A stretch of 8,507 nucleotides of DNA from an uncultured Oscillospiraceae bacterium (GCA_900552115.1 URYP01000092.1:1-8507), one strand, 5' to 3'; positions 1 to 6,703 are shown, counted from the stretch's first letter. The notes: generated by a model not told the origin, from the sequence alone. Translations and numbers: made by a program.

Positions 1-1
1 T

Positions 2-166
2 GCAGCGGCGGTGGCGGACGCCTGTTCGCTTCTTCAAAGCGGCGAGGTGGCCTGCACCGAGCGGGGGAAAGCGTTTTTTACCGGCAATCTGTTTTATACG
101 CCGCCGCTGTGCCGACTCACAAGGGGCTGGGCGGACGGCTGCGTAACATGGGGGGATCTTCCATGA
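2..166 (+). CDS. ECF transporter ATP-binding protein, C-terminal fragment
   Basis: Partial gene: the 5' part lies outside the window and the last 54 residues are visible, ending in TGA at 164-166. The fragment has the post-H-loop layout of an ABC ATPase (ADACSLLQSGEVACTERGKAFF, a 'regulator, gain, return sign' strand followed by a helix). It then carries the tail typical of ECF-transporter ATPases, with the pattern F-x-G-N-x-F-Y-T, a conserved Arg and V-T-x-x-D (here FFTGNLFYT, then CVTWGDLP at the end). In ECF systems this cytoplasmic subunit hydrolyses ATP to drive substrate uptake by the membrane T and S components. The ATGA overlap with the next gene means tight translational coupling and supports one transporter operon. 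The Walker motifs are outside the window, so it cannot be told whether this is a single or a tandem double ATPase. Confidence 0.72.
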   Translation, partial: AAAVADACSLLQSGEVACTERGKAFFTGNLFYTPPLCRLTRGWADGCVTWGDLP

Positions 167-855
167 GGCGGGTGGTACGGGGAGCAGGGGAGGCTTTCCT
201 GCTGCTCATGGTGCCTGGCGTACTGGTATTGTGCGCACTGATGAGGTGGGAACAATCCGCGGCCCTGACACTGCTGGCGGTGGTCGCGTCAATCCTGCCG
301 TTTTTCTGGCAGTTCGAGCGGAAAAAGCCGCGCCCCCGCGATATCATGCCGGTGGTGGTATTGGCGGCGGTGGCAGCGGCGGGCCGGGTATTGTTTGCCG
401 CCCTGCCGCAGATCAAACCGGTAACCGCCGTTGTCATCATCGCGGGCGTCTGTTTGGGACGCCAAAGCGGTTTTATGACCGGGGCGCTGGCCGCGCTGGC
501 CTCCAACATGTTTTTCGGGCAGGGCCCGTGGACGCCTTGGCAGATGTACGCCTGGGGCCTCATCGGCTATTTGGCCGGTCTGCTGGAGGAACATGGCTGC
601 CTGCGCCGTTCCTGGATCGTGTATGTTTACGGTTTTATCGCCTGCCTGCTTTACGGTTTTCTAATGGATTCCTGGTATGTCGTGGGTTTTGTTTCCCCCA
701 TTACCTGGGCGTCGGCTCTGGCCGGTTATGGTGCGGGCCTGCCCTTCTCTCTGCTGCACGGCGCGGCCACAGTTGCTTTCCTGCTGCCGCTTTATCAGCC
801 GTGGCGGCGGAAAATTGGCCGTATTCAGCGAAAATTCGGACTAATGGCTGGATAA
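163..855 (+). CDS. ECF transporter S component (substrate-binding membrane subunit)
   Basis: 230-residue hydrophobic membrane protein. Hydrophobic segments lie near residues 10-27, 33-50, 61-80, 86-115, 125-141, 150-170 and 182-212, matching the six-helix S-component fold plus an N-terminal extension. The central stretch is characteristic of one ECF S-component family: AAAGRVLFAALP (71-82), KPVTAVVIIAGVCLG (85-99), then FFGQGPWTPWQMYAWGLIG (117-135). S components bind a vitamin or metal and associate with the EcfA/EcfT module; the substrate here is not readable from sequence. Cobalamin is a plausible guess for this family, not a demonstrated one. The ATG at 163 was chosen because it overlaps the upstream ATPase stop (ATGA) and starts at the basic residues before the first helix. 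A start at 109 in the same frame would sit inside the coding region of the ATPase. Confidence 0.8.
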   Translation: MRRVVRGAGEAFLLLMVPGVLVLCALMRWEQSAALTLLAVVASILPFFWQFERKKPRPRDIMPVVVLAAVAAAGRVLFAALPQIKPVTAVVIIAGVCLGRQSGFMTGALAALASNMFFGQGPWTPWQMYAWGLIGYLAGLLEEHGCLRRSWIVYVYGFIACLLYGFLMDSWYVVGFVSPITWASALAGYGAGLPFSLLHGAATVAFLLPLYQPWRRKIGRIQRKFGLMAG

Positions 856-894
856 ATTGTGGAACGTCTGAAAAATCACTTTACGGTTGTACTC

Positions 895-999
895 AAAACG
901 CCCGTCGGCAATGCGGCATAGACTTAGCGGAGAATCAGAAATGCGGTGAGCCGCACTCTTTCCCCCAAGGCTATGCCCATACAGCCGGCGGGCGTTTTT
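895..999 (+). terminator. Large branched palindrome with U-tract; probable operon terminator or structured RNA
   Basis: The outer arms AAAACGCCCGTCGGC (895-909) and GCCGGCGGGCGTTTT (984-998) pair over 15 bp with one G-U wobble, followed by a further T. Inside, GGCATAG (915-921) pairs with CTATGCC (971-977), and ATG (911-913) with CAT (978-980) around one bulged C. At the apex TGCGG (942-946) and CCGCA (951-955) enclose a TGAG loop. The position 40 nt after the ECF stop and the T-run fit a Rho-independent terminator for that operon, and the reverse strand also ends in TTTT. However, ordinary terminators are much shorter; a riboswitch-like RNA or a palindromic MITE-type element are alternatives. 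No known riboswitch core was recognised. Confidence 0.55.
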
Positions 1000-1018
1000 A
1001 CACGAGCGCTGTTAGATG

Positions 1019-1047
1019 TTGCAATTCGATGGCAAATAGTGTACAAT
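1019..1047 (+). promoter_or_regulatory. Sigma-A-type promoter for the DUF4062 gene
   Basis: TTGCAA (1019-1024) and TACAAT (1042-1047) are separated by exactly 17 nt; each differs from the consensus hexamers by one or two bases. The surroundings are A/T rich. Transcription would start near 1054, about 43 nt before the ATG at 1097. The promoter lies after the palindrome at 895-999, so the gene can be expressed independently of the ECF operon. Confidence 0.6.
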
Positions 1048-1096
1048 TTTATCAAAATATATGAGAAAACCGTTAATGTGAAGGCGAGGGGTAAGC

Positions 1097-2110
1097 ATGG
1101 CCATTCCAAAAATATTTATCAGCTCCACCTGCTATGATTTGAAGCAGATACGCAATGATCTGTATAACTTTATTGAATCCTATGGGTATCAGGCGGTTTT
1201 GAGCGAAAAAAACACCGTTCCTTATAATACCACGGATGATTTGGAATCGGATTGTTATGCGGAAATCAACAACTGCGATATTGTTGTCGGCATTTTGGGG
1301 GGGCGTTTCGGCTCCGAATCCCGAACAGCGGACGGGCGTTCGGTATCGATGAGGGAGATAGAGAGTGCCATAGACAATAAAAAACAAATATATATTTTTA
1401 TTGAAGGAACCGTTCACGCGGAATATGATACCTATATTATCAATAAAGACAAGGATATCGCATACGCCCATGTGGACAATGTGCGGATTTTTGAGTTTAT
1501 CGACCGGCTGAAACGATCCAGCAGCATTGTTATCTCCGAATTCTATACAGTGCAGGATATTATTGACTGCCTCCGCTCTCAGTGGGCGGGGCTGTTCCAG
1601 AATTATCTGAACAATAAGGAGCGGTTTCGCCAAAACGAGGGCCTGACCAAAATCAATGAAACGGCGGAACAGCTGGAAAAGCGAATTGAACAGTTGGATG
1701 GCATTTTGAAGGACTTTGACGATATGACGGCGTCCAAATATATGGGCCGCATTTTTCTGAATCCGGTGCTGACAAAATTGTCGCGCGTACTGCTGGACAT
1801 GCCCACCGTTATCCTGGTTAAGAACAAGAAAAGCATGGATGAGTTTTTGGGTAAATTGGGATATGAAGAAGTGGGATATGATGTGGACAGAGGCGTTTGG
1901 AGTTATGTGGACGGGCAGACGCGTTTTATGGTGGACAATGGTATTTTTGAAGAAGATGGCCATATACGGTATATGTCAACCAAGCAAATAAAGGATTATG
2001 AGGAAGAGCGTCAAATTGAAATTTTCAGCAGGGACGCTATTGAACCAATGGACGTTACGCAGGAGGAGCCTGTAGCCAATATGTTTGAGGAGGACGAACT
2101 GCCTTTTTAA
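1097..2110 (+). CDS. DUF4062 domain protein with coiled coil and SSB-like C-terminal tip
   Basis: 337 residues, predicted cytoplasmic. Residues 5-103 match the DUF4062 pattern: KIFISSTCYDLKQIRNDL (5-22), an acidic DDLESDCYAEINNCD stretch (47-61), IVVGILGGRFGS (62-73), SMREIESAI (84-92) and a hydrophobic strand IYIFIE (98-103). DUF4062 is a Rossmann-like domain often found as the N-terminal module of conflict or defence proteins such as STAND NTPases; its biochemistry is not settled. Residues about 180-208 are heptad-like (INETAEQLEKRIEQLDGIL), a probable coiled coil. Residues 211-310 are an unrecognised region. The C-terminus ends in EEDELPF, like the acidic tip of bacterial SSB. The start is set by GAGGGG five bases before the ATG. 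The gene is visibly A/T richer than its flanks, has its own promoter and terminator, and shares no operon, all compatible with horizontal acquisition. DUF4062 assignment is firm; a defence role is inference. Confidence 0.85.
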   Translation: MAIPKIFISSTCYDLKQIRNDLYNFIESYGYQAVLSEKNTVPYNTTDDLESDCYAEINNCDIVVGILGGRFGSESRTADGRSVSMREIESAIDNKKQIYIFIEGTVHAEYDTYIINKDKDIAYAHVDNVRIFEFIDRLKRSSSIVISEFYTVQDIIDCLRSQWAGLFQNYLNNKERFRQNEGLTKINETAEQLEKRIEQLDGILKDFDDMTASKYMGRIFLNPVLTKLSRVLLDMPTVILVKNKKSMDEFLGKLGYEEVGYDVDRGVWSYVDGQTRFMVDNGIFEEDGHIRYMSTKQIKDYEEERQIEIFSRDAIEPMDVTQEEPVANMFEEDELPF

Positions 2111-2133
2111 AAAAGGTTCGTATAAATGTACAG

Positions 2134-2170
2134 AAAAGCCGGGACGAAGACATTCTTCGTCCCGGCTTTT
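2134..2170. terminator. Perfect bidirectional intrinsic terminator
   Basis: AAAAGCCGGGACGAAGA (2134-2150) and its exact reverse complement (2154-2170) form a 17-bp stem around a CAT loop. A T-run closes it on + and, by symmetry, on -. It lies between the convergent DUF4062 gene (stop at 2110) and SGNH hydrolase gene (stop at 2183), so it can end both transcripts. Confidence 0.92.
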
Positions 2171-2182
2171 ATAGCGGATATT

Positions 2183-2803
2183 CTACCGGCGATTACCGGC
2201 ACAAGCAAGCTGCAAAACCACCGCCGCAAAGGCCTCGGCAACCCGGCCATAGCCCTCGTTGTTCAGGTGTACGCCGTCCGCGGCATACCATTGCGGGGCA
2301 TCGTGAGTCAGGGCGTTGATATCCACCAGAATACAGCCCAGTTCCGCGGCCAGCCGCCGCTGTATCGGCGCGATCATACCGGACACAATATCGTCGGTCA
2401 CGGTGAAACTGGGAATATGTACAGCCGGGGAGGTACCAACCACTACGACCGGCCGGGAGGGGAGCGCACGGTAATGCGCGATCAACACCCGGAAGTCCTC
2501 TTCAAAGGCGGTGTGCCGGGGCCAGTTTTCTGTTTTGGAGTCATTGCCCCCCAGCATAAACAGCACAATCTGGGGATCAAACAGGCAGCCGGCCTCAAAG
2601 GCGGGCTGGTCGCGGTAGGCGTATGGCCGCCCATCCCACAGGCCGCTGCTCATCAGCGTGCTGCCCGATACGCCGAAATTCTGCACACGGTAGGCGCCGC
2701 CAAGCCGTTCCTGCAGCTGGGCGGGATAGGTTTTGCCGTCGGTGGAGCAGGCGCCTTCGGTAATGCTGTCGCCCACACAGGCAATTCGTACAGGGCCCAC
2801 CAT
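2183..2803 (-). CDS. SGNH/GDSL-family hydrolase (probable carbohydrate esterase)
   Basis: 206 residues, no signal peptide. All SGNH blocks are visible: GDSITEG with the nucleophile Ser13; NFGVSGSTL (42-50) supplying the Gly of the oxyanion hole; LGGNDSK (84-90) with Asn87; and DGVHLNNEGY (176-185) with the Asp176/His179 pair. The family hydrolyses ester bonds; short cytoplasmic members near glycosidases usually deacetylate sugars or oligosaccharides, which is the favoured reading here, although the substrate is not defined by the sequence. The start codon follows the aldo/keto reductase stop after one base (TGA-T-ATG), indicating translational coupling with that gene; only a weak GGGA precedes it. 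It is the last gene of the minus-strand block and runs into the terminator at 2134-2170. Confidence 0.87.
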   Translation of the reverse strand: MVGPVRIACVGDSITEGACSTDGKTYPAQLQERLGGAYRVQNFGVSGSTLMSSGLWDGRPYAYRDQPAFEAGCLFDPQIVLFMLGGNDSKTENWPRHTAFEEDFRVLIAHYRALPSRPVVVVGTSPAVHIPSFTVTDDIVSGMIAPIQRRLAAELGCILVDINALTHDAPQWYAADGVHLNNEGYGRVAEAFAAVVLQLACAGNRR

Positions 2804-2804
2804 A

Positions 2805-3791
2805 TCAGCGTCCCATGGCCTGATCTATGGCGGTCAGCTCGTCAGCGGTAAAGTCAAGGTTCTGCAGTGCGCCGAGATTGCTTTCGAGCTGTTCCACGCT
2901 GGAGGCGCCGATCAGCGCCGAAGTCACCCGGCCGCCCCGCAGGATCCACGCCAGCGCCATCTGGGCCAGCGTCTGCCCGCGGGAGGCGGCGATGTCGTTT
3001 AAGCGGCGAATCATGGCGAGTTGTTCCTCATCAATGGTGTTCCGCAGTCCCCGGTCACGGGTGGCGCGGGACCCTTCGGGAACGCCCTTTAGGTACCGGT
3101 CGGTCAGCCGTCCCTGCGCCAGCGGTGAAAAGGCGATGGAGCCCATGCCATATTCGTCCAGCACGTCCTGCAGCCCGTTTTCAATCCAGCGGTCCATCAT
3201 ATTGTAGCAGGGCTGGTGTATCAGGCAGCGCACCCCGAGGTCCTTGAGGATTTCCACCGCCTGCCGGGTCTGCTCCGGCTGGTAGTTGGAGATGCCCACA
3301 TACAATGCCTTTCCCTGCTGTACCGCCGTAGCCAGCGCGCCCATGGTTTCCTCCAGAGGCGTTTCCGGGTCGTACCGGTGGGAATAGAAAATGTCCACGT
3401 AATCCACGCCCATGCGTTTCAGGGACTGGTCAAGGGAGGACAGCACATGCTTGCGGCTGCCCCATTCGCCATACGGGCCGGGCCACATGCCATAGCCGGC
3501 CTTGGTGGAGAGAACCATTTCGTCGCGGTAAGGCTTCAGGTCGTTTTTCAGCACCTTGCCGAAGGTTTCCTCGGCCGACCCGCCCACCGGGCCATAGTTG
3601 TTGGCCATATCGAAATGGGTCACACCCAAATCAAATGCGCGCAGCAGGATCTTGCGGCAGTTGTCAAATACGTTTACGCTGCCGAAGTTCTGCCAAAGAC
3701 CCAGGGAGATGGCGGGCAGCTTTAGTCCGCTTTTGCCCACACGGTTGTACTTCATCTGTTCATAACGGTCGCCTCTGGCGTCGTACGCCAT
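2805..3791 (-). CDS. yghZ: Aldo/keto reductase, YghZ/AKR14 type (L-glyceraldehyde 3-phosphate reductase)
   Basis: 328 residues, cytoplasmic NADPH-dependent reductase with a TIM-barrel fold. Similarity to E. coli YghZ is close along most of the length: GKSGLKLPAISLGLWQNFG (19-37), FDMANNYGPVGGSAEE (60-75), STKAGYGMWPGPYG (95-108), SLDQSLKRMGVDYVDIFYSH (119-138), and a cofactor-binding region SPLAQGRLT (222-230) then LIGASSVEQLE (293-303). The AKR tetrad is intact: Asp61, Tyr66, Lys97, His138. The family reduces L-glyceraldehyde 3-phosphate, methylglyoxal and other small aldehydes. It is shorter at the C-terminus than E. coli YghZ. AAGGAG seven bases before the ATG supports the start. It lies 61 nt after the GH30 gene with no terminator visible between them, and is coupled to the SGNH gene, suggesting one transcript. 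A role on a sugar-derived aldehyde in this locus is inference. Confidence 0.9.
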   Translation of the reverse strand: MAYDARGDRYEQMKYNRVGKSGLKLPAISLGLWQNFGSVNVFDNCRKILLRAFDLGVTHFDMANNYGPVGGSAEETFGKVLKNDLKPYRDEMVLSTKAGYGMWPGPYGEWGSRKHVLSSLDQSLKRMGVDYVDIFYSHRYDPETPLEETMGALATAVQQGKALYVGISNYQPEQTRQAVEILKDLGVRCLIHQPCYNMMDRWIENGLQDVLDEYGMGSIAFSPLAQGRLTDRYLKGVPEGSRATRDRGLRNTIDEEQLAMIRRLNDIAASRGQTLAQMALAWILRGGRVTSALIGASSVEQLESNLGALQNLDFTADELTAIDQAMGR

Positions 3792-3852
3792 ATAATCTCC
3801 TTCTTTCTGTTGTTTAATGAAAGGGCCGCGCGGTTACATAAAGACCTCTTAA

Positions 3853-5157
3853 TTAACCGGGAATAACCATCGTGTTAATGGAGCCGGACGCCAGCTCAAA
3901 CGAGTAGGTGTCTCCCTCCACCGTAAAGGATACGGTCTGCGTCATGGGGAAGGGATTGTAAGTATTCAGCACCACCGACCCGTCGGGATTGCGGAAAGCG
4001 GTGGAGGTTCCCGTCCAGGGACCAGTCAGGCAGAGCCGCTTGGCCCCCGGCTGGATATAGCGGGAAAAATGCTTCATCACATAAAATTCGGGAGTCAGGG
4101 TGTAGCGTCCGTCCTCCACCACAACCATAGAGTTCTGATGCCAGCCCCAGCTGCTCATGCCGCCCTGCTCCAGAATCATGTTCCAGTAGACATACGCGGA
4201 TACGCCGTTGGTGAGATAGTGGCGGAACAGGCCGTAAATATAAGTGGCGTAGCCCCAGTCGTTATTGCCGTTGCCGCACTCGTTTTCCGACTGGATCAGC
4301 ACCTTGTCCGGAAAGCTCTCATGCGTCTGGGGCAGGCAGTATTTGCCGGCCCACTGATAGCTGACGCCTTTGCAGTATTTGCTGGCTTCCTTGTCGTGGA
4401 AAATACGGTTGGCATAATCGTTGTAGGTTTTTTCGTCCGCGTTGAGGGTGCCGAGGAAAATGTCGGTATCCAGTCCCATTTCCTCAAACAACGGGCCGAT
4501 GTATTTAGCAATAAATTCCCGGAACTGGTCCCCGCTCCACAGGCAGGAGGGGAATTTGTGATCCGAAAACGGCTCGTTCTGGATGTGGACTTGGTTAATT
4601 TTAATCCCTTCGGCGGCATAGGCCTGCACGTATTTGGCGAAATACAGCGCGTAAGCCTTCAGGTTCTCCTCGGTCCAGACCAGCCGTCCGAAATTGTACA
4701 CCGGCGGGAACTTCATCCAGGTGGGCGGGCTCCAGGGGGAACCGAACATCTGCATGGTCCCGTTGCGCTTGTAGGCGGCCTTGATGTAGGGGAGCATGTA
4801 AGGGCGGTCGCCGTCAATGGAGAAATGCTCCATCGCGTAGTCGCCTTCGGTTTCGTTGTAGCTGTACCATTTGGCGCCGTAATCGCTGGCGCCAATGGAC
4901 ATGCGGTTAAAGTTCAGCCGCAGTCCGTCCGCCGCCGGATCAAACAGCAGGTCCATCACCTGATCCTGATCCTCCTGCGGAAGCTTTTGCAGGGCCACGC
5001 CGCCCAGCTCGTTGAAACAGCCGCCAAAGCCGAGGATCGACTGGTCGGTGCGGCCGTCCGCCGTTAGGGAGGAACCGGCCTCGCCTGCCGCCGGACGATA
5101 CTCCTGTTTTTCCCAATAATGATTTTCCGTGGATGCGTACCAAGTTACGTTTTTCAT
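3853..5157 (-). CDS. GH30-family glycoside hydrolase (glucosylceramidase-like), cytoplasmic
   Basis: 434 residues from the ATG at 5157, chosen because AAAGGAGAGG stands five bases before it; an in-frame upstream start at 5229 would run through this RBS. No signal peptide. The GH30 (beta/alpha)8 barrel and beta-side-domain pattern is clear: FGGCFNELGG (44-53), NFNRMSIGASDY (82-93), SPWSPPTWMK (140-149), HIQNEP (191-196) with the acid/base Glu195, and LIQSENECG (287-295) with the probable nucleophile Glu291 (Glu293 is close). VYWNMILEQGG (323-333) follows. The C-terminal part (about 370-434) has the beta-domain ending NTMVIP. GH30 enzymes are retaining beta-glycosidases (beta-glucosidase, beta-1,6-glucanase, beta-xylosidase, glucosylceramidase); the subfamily and substrate cannot be fixed by reading. 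Without a secretion signal it probably cleaves imported oligosaccharides or glycosides. It is followed by the aldo/keto reductase and SGNH genes. Confidence 0.9.
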   Translation of the reverse strand: MKNVTWYASTENHYWEKQEYRPAAGEAGSSLTADGRTDQSILGFGGCFNELGGVALQKLPQEDQDQVMDLLFDPAADGLRLNFNRMSIGASDYGAKWYSYNETEGDYAMEHFSIDGDRPYMLPYIKAAYKRNGTMQMFGSPWSPPTWMKFPPVYNFGRLVWTEENLKAYALYFAKYVQAYAAEGIKINQVHIQNEPFSDHKFPSCLWSGDQFREFIAKYIGPLFEEMGLDTDIFLGTLNADEKTYNDYANRIFHDKEASKYCKGVSYQWAGKYCLPQTHESFPDKVLIQSENECGNGNNDWGYATYIYGLFRHYLTNGVSAYVYWNMILEQGGMSSWGWHQNSMVVVEDGRYTLTPEFYVMKHFSRYIQPGAKRLCLTGPWTGTSTAFRNPDGSVVLNTYNPFPMTQTVSFTVEGDTYSFELASGSINTMVIPG

Positions 5158-5221
5158 AAATACCTCTCCTTTATGTTTATGGATCTGACTATATGAAAGG
5201 GGGATAAGGGGATTCGCCCGT

Positions 5222-5276
5222 CGGAGCAAGGCGGAGCGCCAATGGTGGTTTTCAAGGCTTATTCCGCCGGCTGCCG
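5222..5276 (-). other. Possible intercistronic RNA hairpin between rmuC and the GH30 gene
   Basis: On the minus strand, just after the rmuC stop, CGG and AGC pair with GCT and CCG across one bulge, then GGCGGA (5263-5268 as read on -) pairs with TCCGCC (5230-5235). No U-run follows it in the direction of transcription, so it is not a standard terminator; it could be an mRNA-stability element or chance. The remaining 5158-5221 holds the GH30 RBS and only a -10-like TATAGT (5188-5193) without a matching -35. Confidence 0.25.
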
Positions 5277-5279
5277 TTT

Positions 5280-6602
5280 TTATTCATCCGCCGTATCGGT
5301 TTCCAGAAGCCGCGAGGCTGTATCGCCGTCCAGCTTCTCCACATCCCGCAGCTTGCGCCGTATAGCGCGGGTGCGTACCCCCACCAGTTTGTCCAGCTCG
5401 GCGTTGGCCTGGTTGAGCCGGTTCTGGGTGGCGGCGAGGATATCGCCGAACTTATCAAATTCGGATTTGACGGCGCCGAGAATGGTCCACACCTCGCTGC
5501 TGCGTTTCTGGATGGCCACTGTGCGGAAGCCCATTTGCAGGCTGTTGAGCAATGCCGCCATGGTGCTGGGACCCGCGATGTTCACCTTGTAATCCCGCTG
5601 CAGCACCTCCACCAGGCCCCGGTTGACCGCCTCGGCGTACAGCCCTTCAAAGGGGAGGAACATGATGCCGAACTCGGTGGTATAGGGGACCTCTATGTAT
5701 TTGTCATGGATATCCTTGGCAAAGCTTTTAATGCGGCCGGCCAGTACATTGAATGCGGCCTGCACGGCTTCCGCCGATCCGGATTCGTATGCGTCCTGCA
5801 GGGCGGCGTAGGAATCGCCGGGAAACTTGGAATCGATGGGGAGATAGACCGGCGCGCCTTCTTCTCCAGGAAGCTTGACCGCGTATTCCACCACGTTTTT
5901 GCTGCCGGGCACCGTGGCGACATTGGCTTCATACTGCTCGGGCGAGAGGATTTCCTCCAAAATTGCCCCAAGCTGAATTTCACCGAGTATGCCGCGGGTC
6001 TTGACGTTGGACAGCACCTTTTTCAAATCGCCCACGCCCACGGCAAGGGTCTGCATCTCGCCCAATCCCTTGTATACCTGCTCCAGCCGTTCATTGACGA
6101 GCTGGAAAGACTGGGTCATTTTGTCCTCTAGGGTTTTCTGCAGCTTTTCATCCACCGTCTGGCGGATGCTGTCCAGCCGCTTGTTGTTATCCTCCTGCAT
6201 GTATTGCAGGCTTTGGGAGATGGTGTGGCGCATGGCGTCGAGCTTCTGCTCGTTATTGCTTTCAAAGGTTTTGAATCGTGTTTCAAGCTGGGTTACCAGG
6301 GAGAGGACCGATTGGTTCATGGCCTGCTGTTTGTCCTGGATATTGCGGTCCAGCGCCGCAATTTTATCCCCCTGCGTTTCACTGCTGCTGCGCTGGTTCG
6401 CGATTAAAATATCGCCCAGCCCACGTACTGCGTTTTGCACCGCATCCGCCTGTTCCTGCCGGGCCAGCCGGAGCTGCTCGGTCAACGCCGTCTGCAGCCG
6501 GTCCATTTCCTGCTGCGAGCCGCCGCGCGCGCTCACCCGCCACAGCGCCAGCGCCGATAAAACGGCGGCCGCAGCCGCCAGAATTAAAATTGCGAATTCC
6601 AT
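5280..6602 (-). CDS. rmuC: RmuC-family DNA recombination protein
   Basis: 440 residues. An N-terminal membrane helix (residues 3-22) is followed by a long Gln/Glu-rich coiled coil (about 30-185) and the RmuC core: VKTRGILGEIQLGAILEEIL (200-219), YLPIDSKFPGDSY (253-265), PYTTEFGIMFLPFEGLYAEA (306-325) and GPSTMAALLNSLQMGF (344-359). The length and domain order are those of complete RmuC. The family restrains DNA rearrangement at inverted repeats in E. coli and is thought to be a membrane-tethered, restriction-endonuclease-fold protein; its mechanism is not well defined. AGGAGG ten bases before the ATG supports the start, and a promoter is visible at 6642-6670. It is first in the minus-strand block, but a 122-nt gap with a hairpin separates it from the GH30 gene, so co-transcription is uncertain. 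It has no obvious functional tie to its sugar-related neighbours. Confidence 0.93.
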   Translation of the reverse strand: MEFAILILAAAAAVLSALALWRVSARGGSQQEMDRLQTALTEQLRLARQEQADAVQNAVRGLGDILIANQRSSSETQGDKIAALDRNIQDKQQAMNQSVLSLVTQLETRFKTFESNNEQKLDAMRHTISQSLQYMQEDNNKRLDSIRQTVDEKLQKTLEDKMTQSFQLVNERLEQVYKGLGEMQTLAVGVGDLKKVLSNVKTRGILGEIQLGAILEEILSPEQYEANVATVPGSKNVVEYAVKLPGEEGAPVYLPIDSKFPGDSYAALQDAYESGSAEAVQAAFNVLAGRIKSFAKDIHDKYIEVPYTTEFGIMFLPFEGLYAEAVNRGLVEVLQRDYKVNIAGPSTMAALLNSLQMGFRTVAIQKRSSEVWTILGAVKSEFDKFGDILAATQNRLNQANAELDKLVGVRTRAIRRKLRDVEKLDGDTASRLLETDTADE

Positions 6603-6641
6603 ATGGGAAAAGCCTCCTGTGCTGATTCTTTAAACAGTACC

Positions 6642-6670
6642 AGTATAAAGCAATCGTTCCGCCGCCGCAA
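6642..6670 (-). promoter_or_regulatory. Probable rmuC promoter
   Basis: Reading on the minus strand, TTGCGG (6665-6670) and TATACT (6642-6647) are separated by 17 nt. The expected start is near 6635, about 33 nt before the rmuC ATG. It is back to back with the rightward promoter at 6704-6733. Confidence 0.5.
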
Positions 6671-6703
6671 GGCTTTTTTGGCTCTTTTTCCTGAAAATGA
6701 AGA

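Noticed and set aside
895..999. Cobalamin riboswitch or another known riboswitch in the palindrome
   Set aside because: A GGTGAG loop and a CCCCC run look faintly like the B12-box region, but the conserved core spacing is absent and the element lies after, not before, the transporter genes.
231..1064. 277-codon open frame on + overlapping the S-component gene
   Set aside because: Runs from inside the transporter gene through the palindrome and the promoter; Arg/Gly-rich out-of-frame translation of a membrane protein gene.
1073..1963. 296-codon open frame on - opposite the DUF4062 gene
   Set aside because: Antisense shadow; its translation is composition-biased without recognisable motifs, and the + strand frame has promoter, RBS and domain.
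4069..5067. 332-codon open frame on + opposite the GH30 gene
   Set aside because: Antisense shadow of a GC-rich gene; low-complexity Val/Ala/Gly-rich translation with no family features and no RBS, whereas the minus-strand GH30 motifs are unambiguous.
5158..5229. Upstream in-frame extension of the GH30 protein (24 residues)
   Set aside because: A strong RBS stands directly before the internal ATG at 5157, and the extension is not a signal peptide and translates through that RBS.
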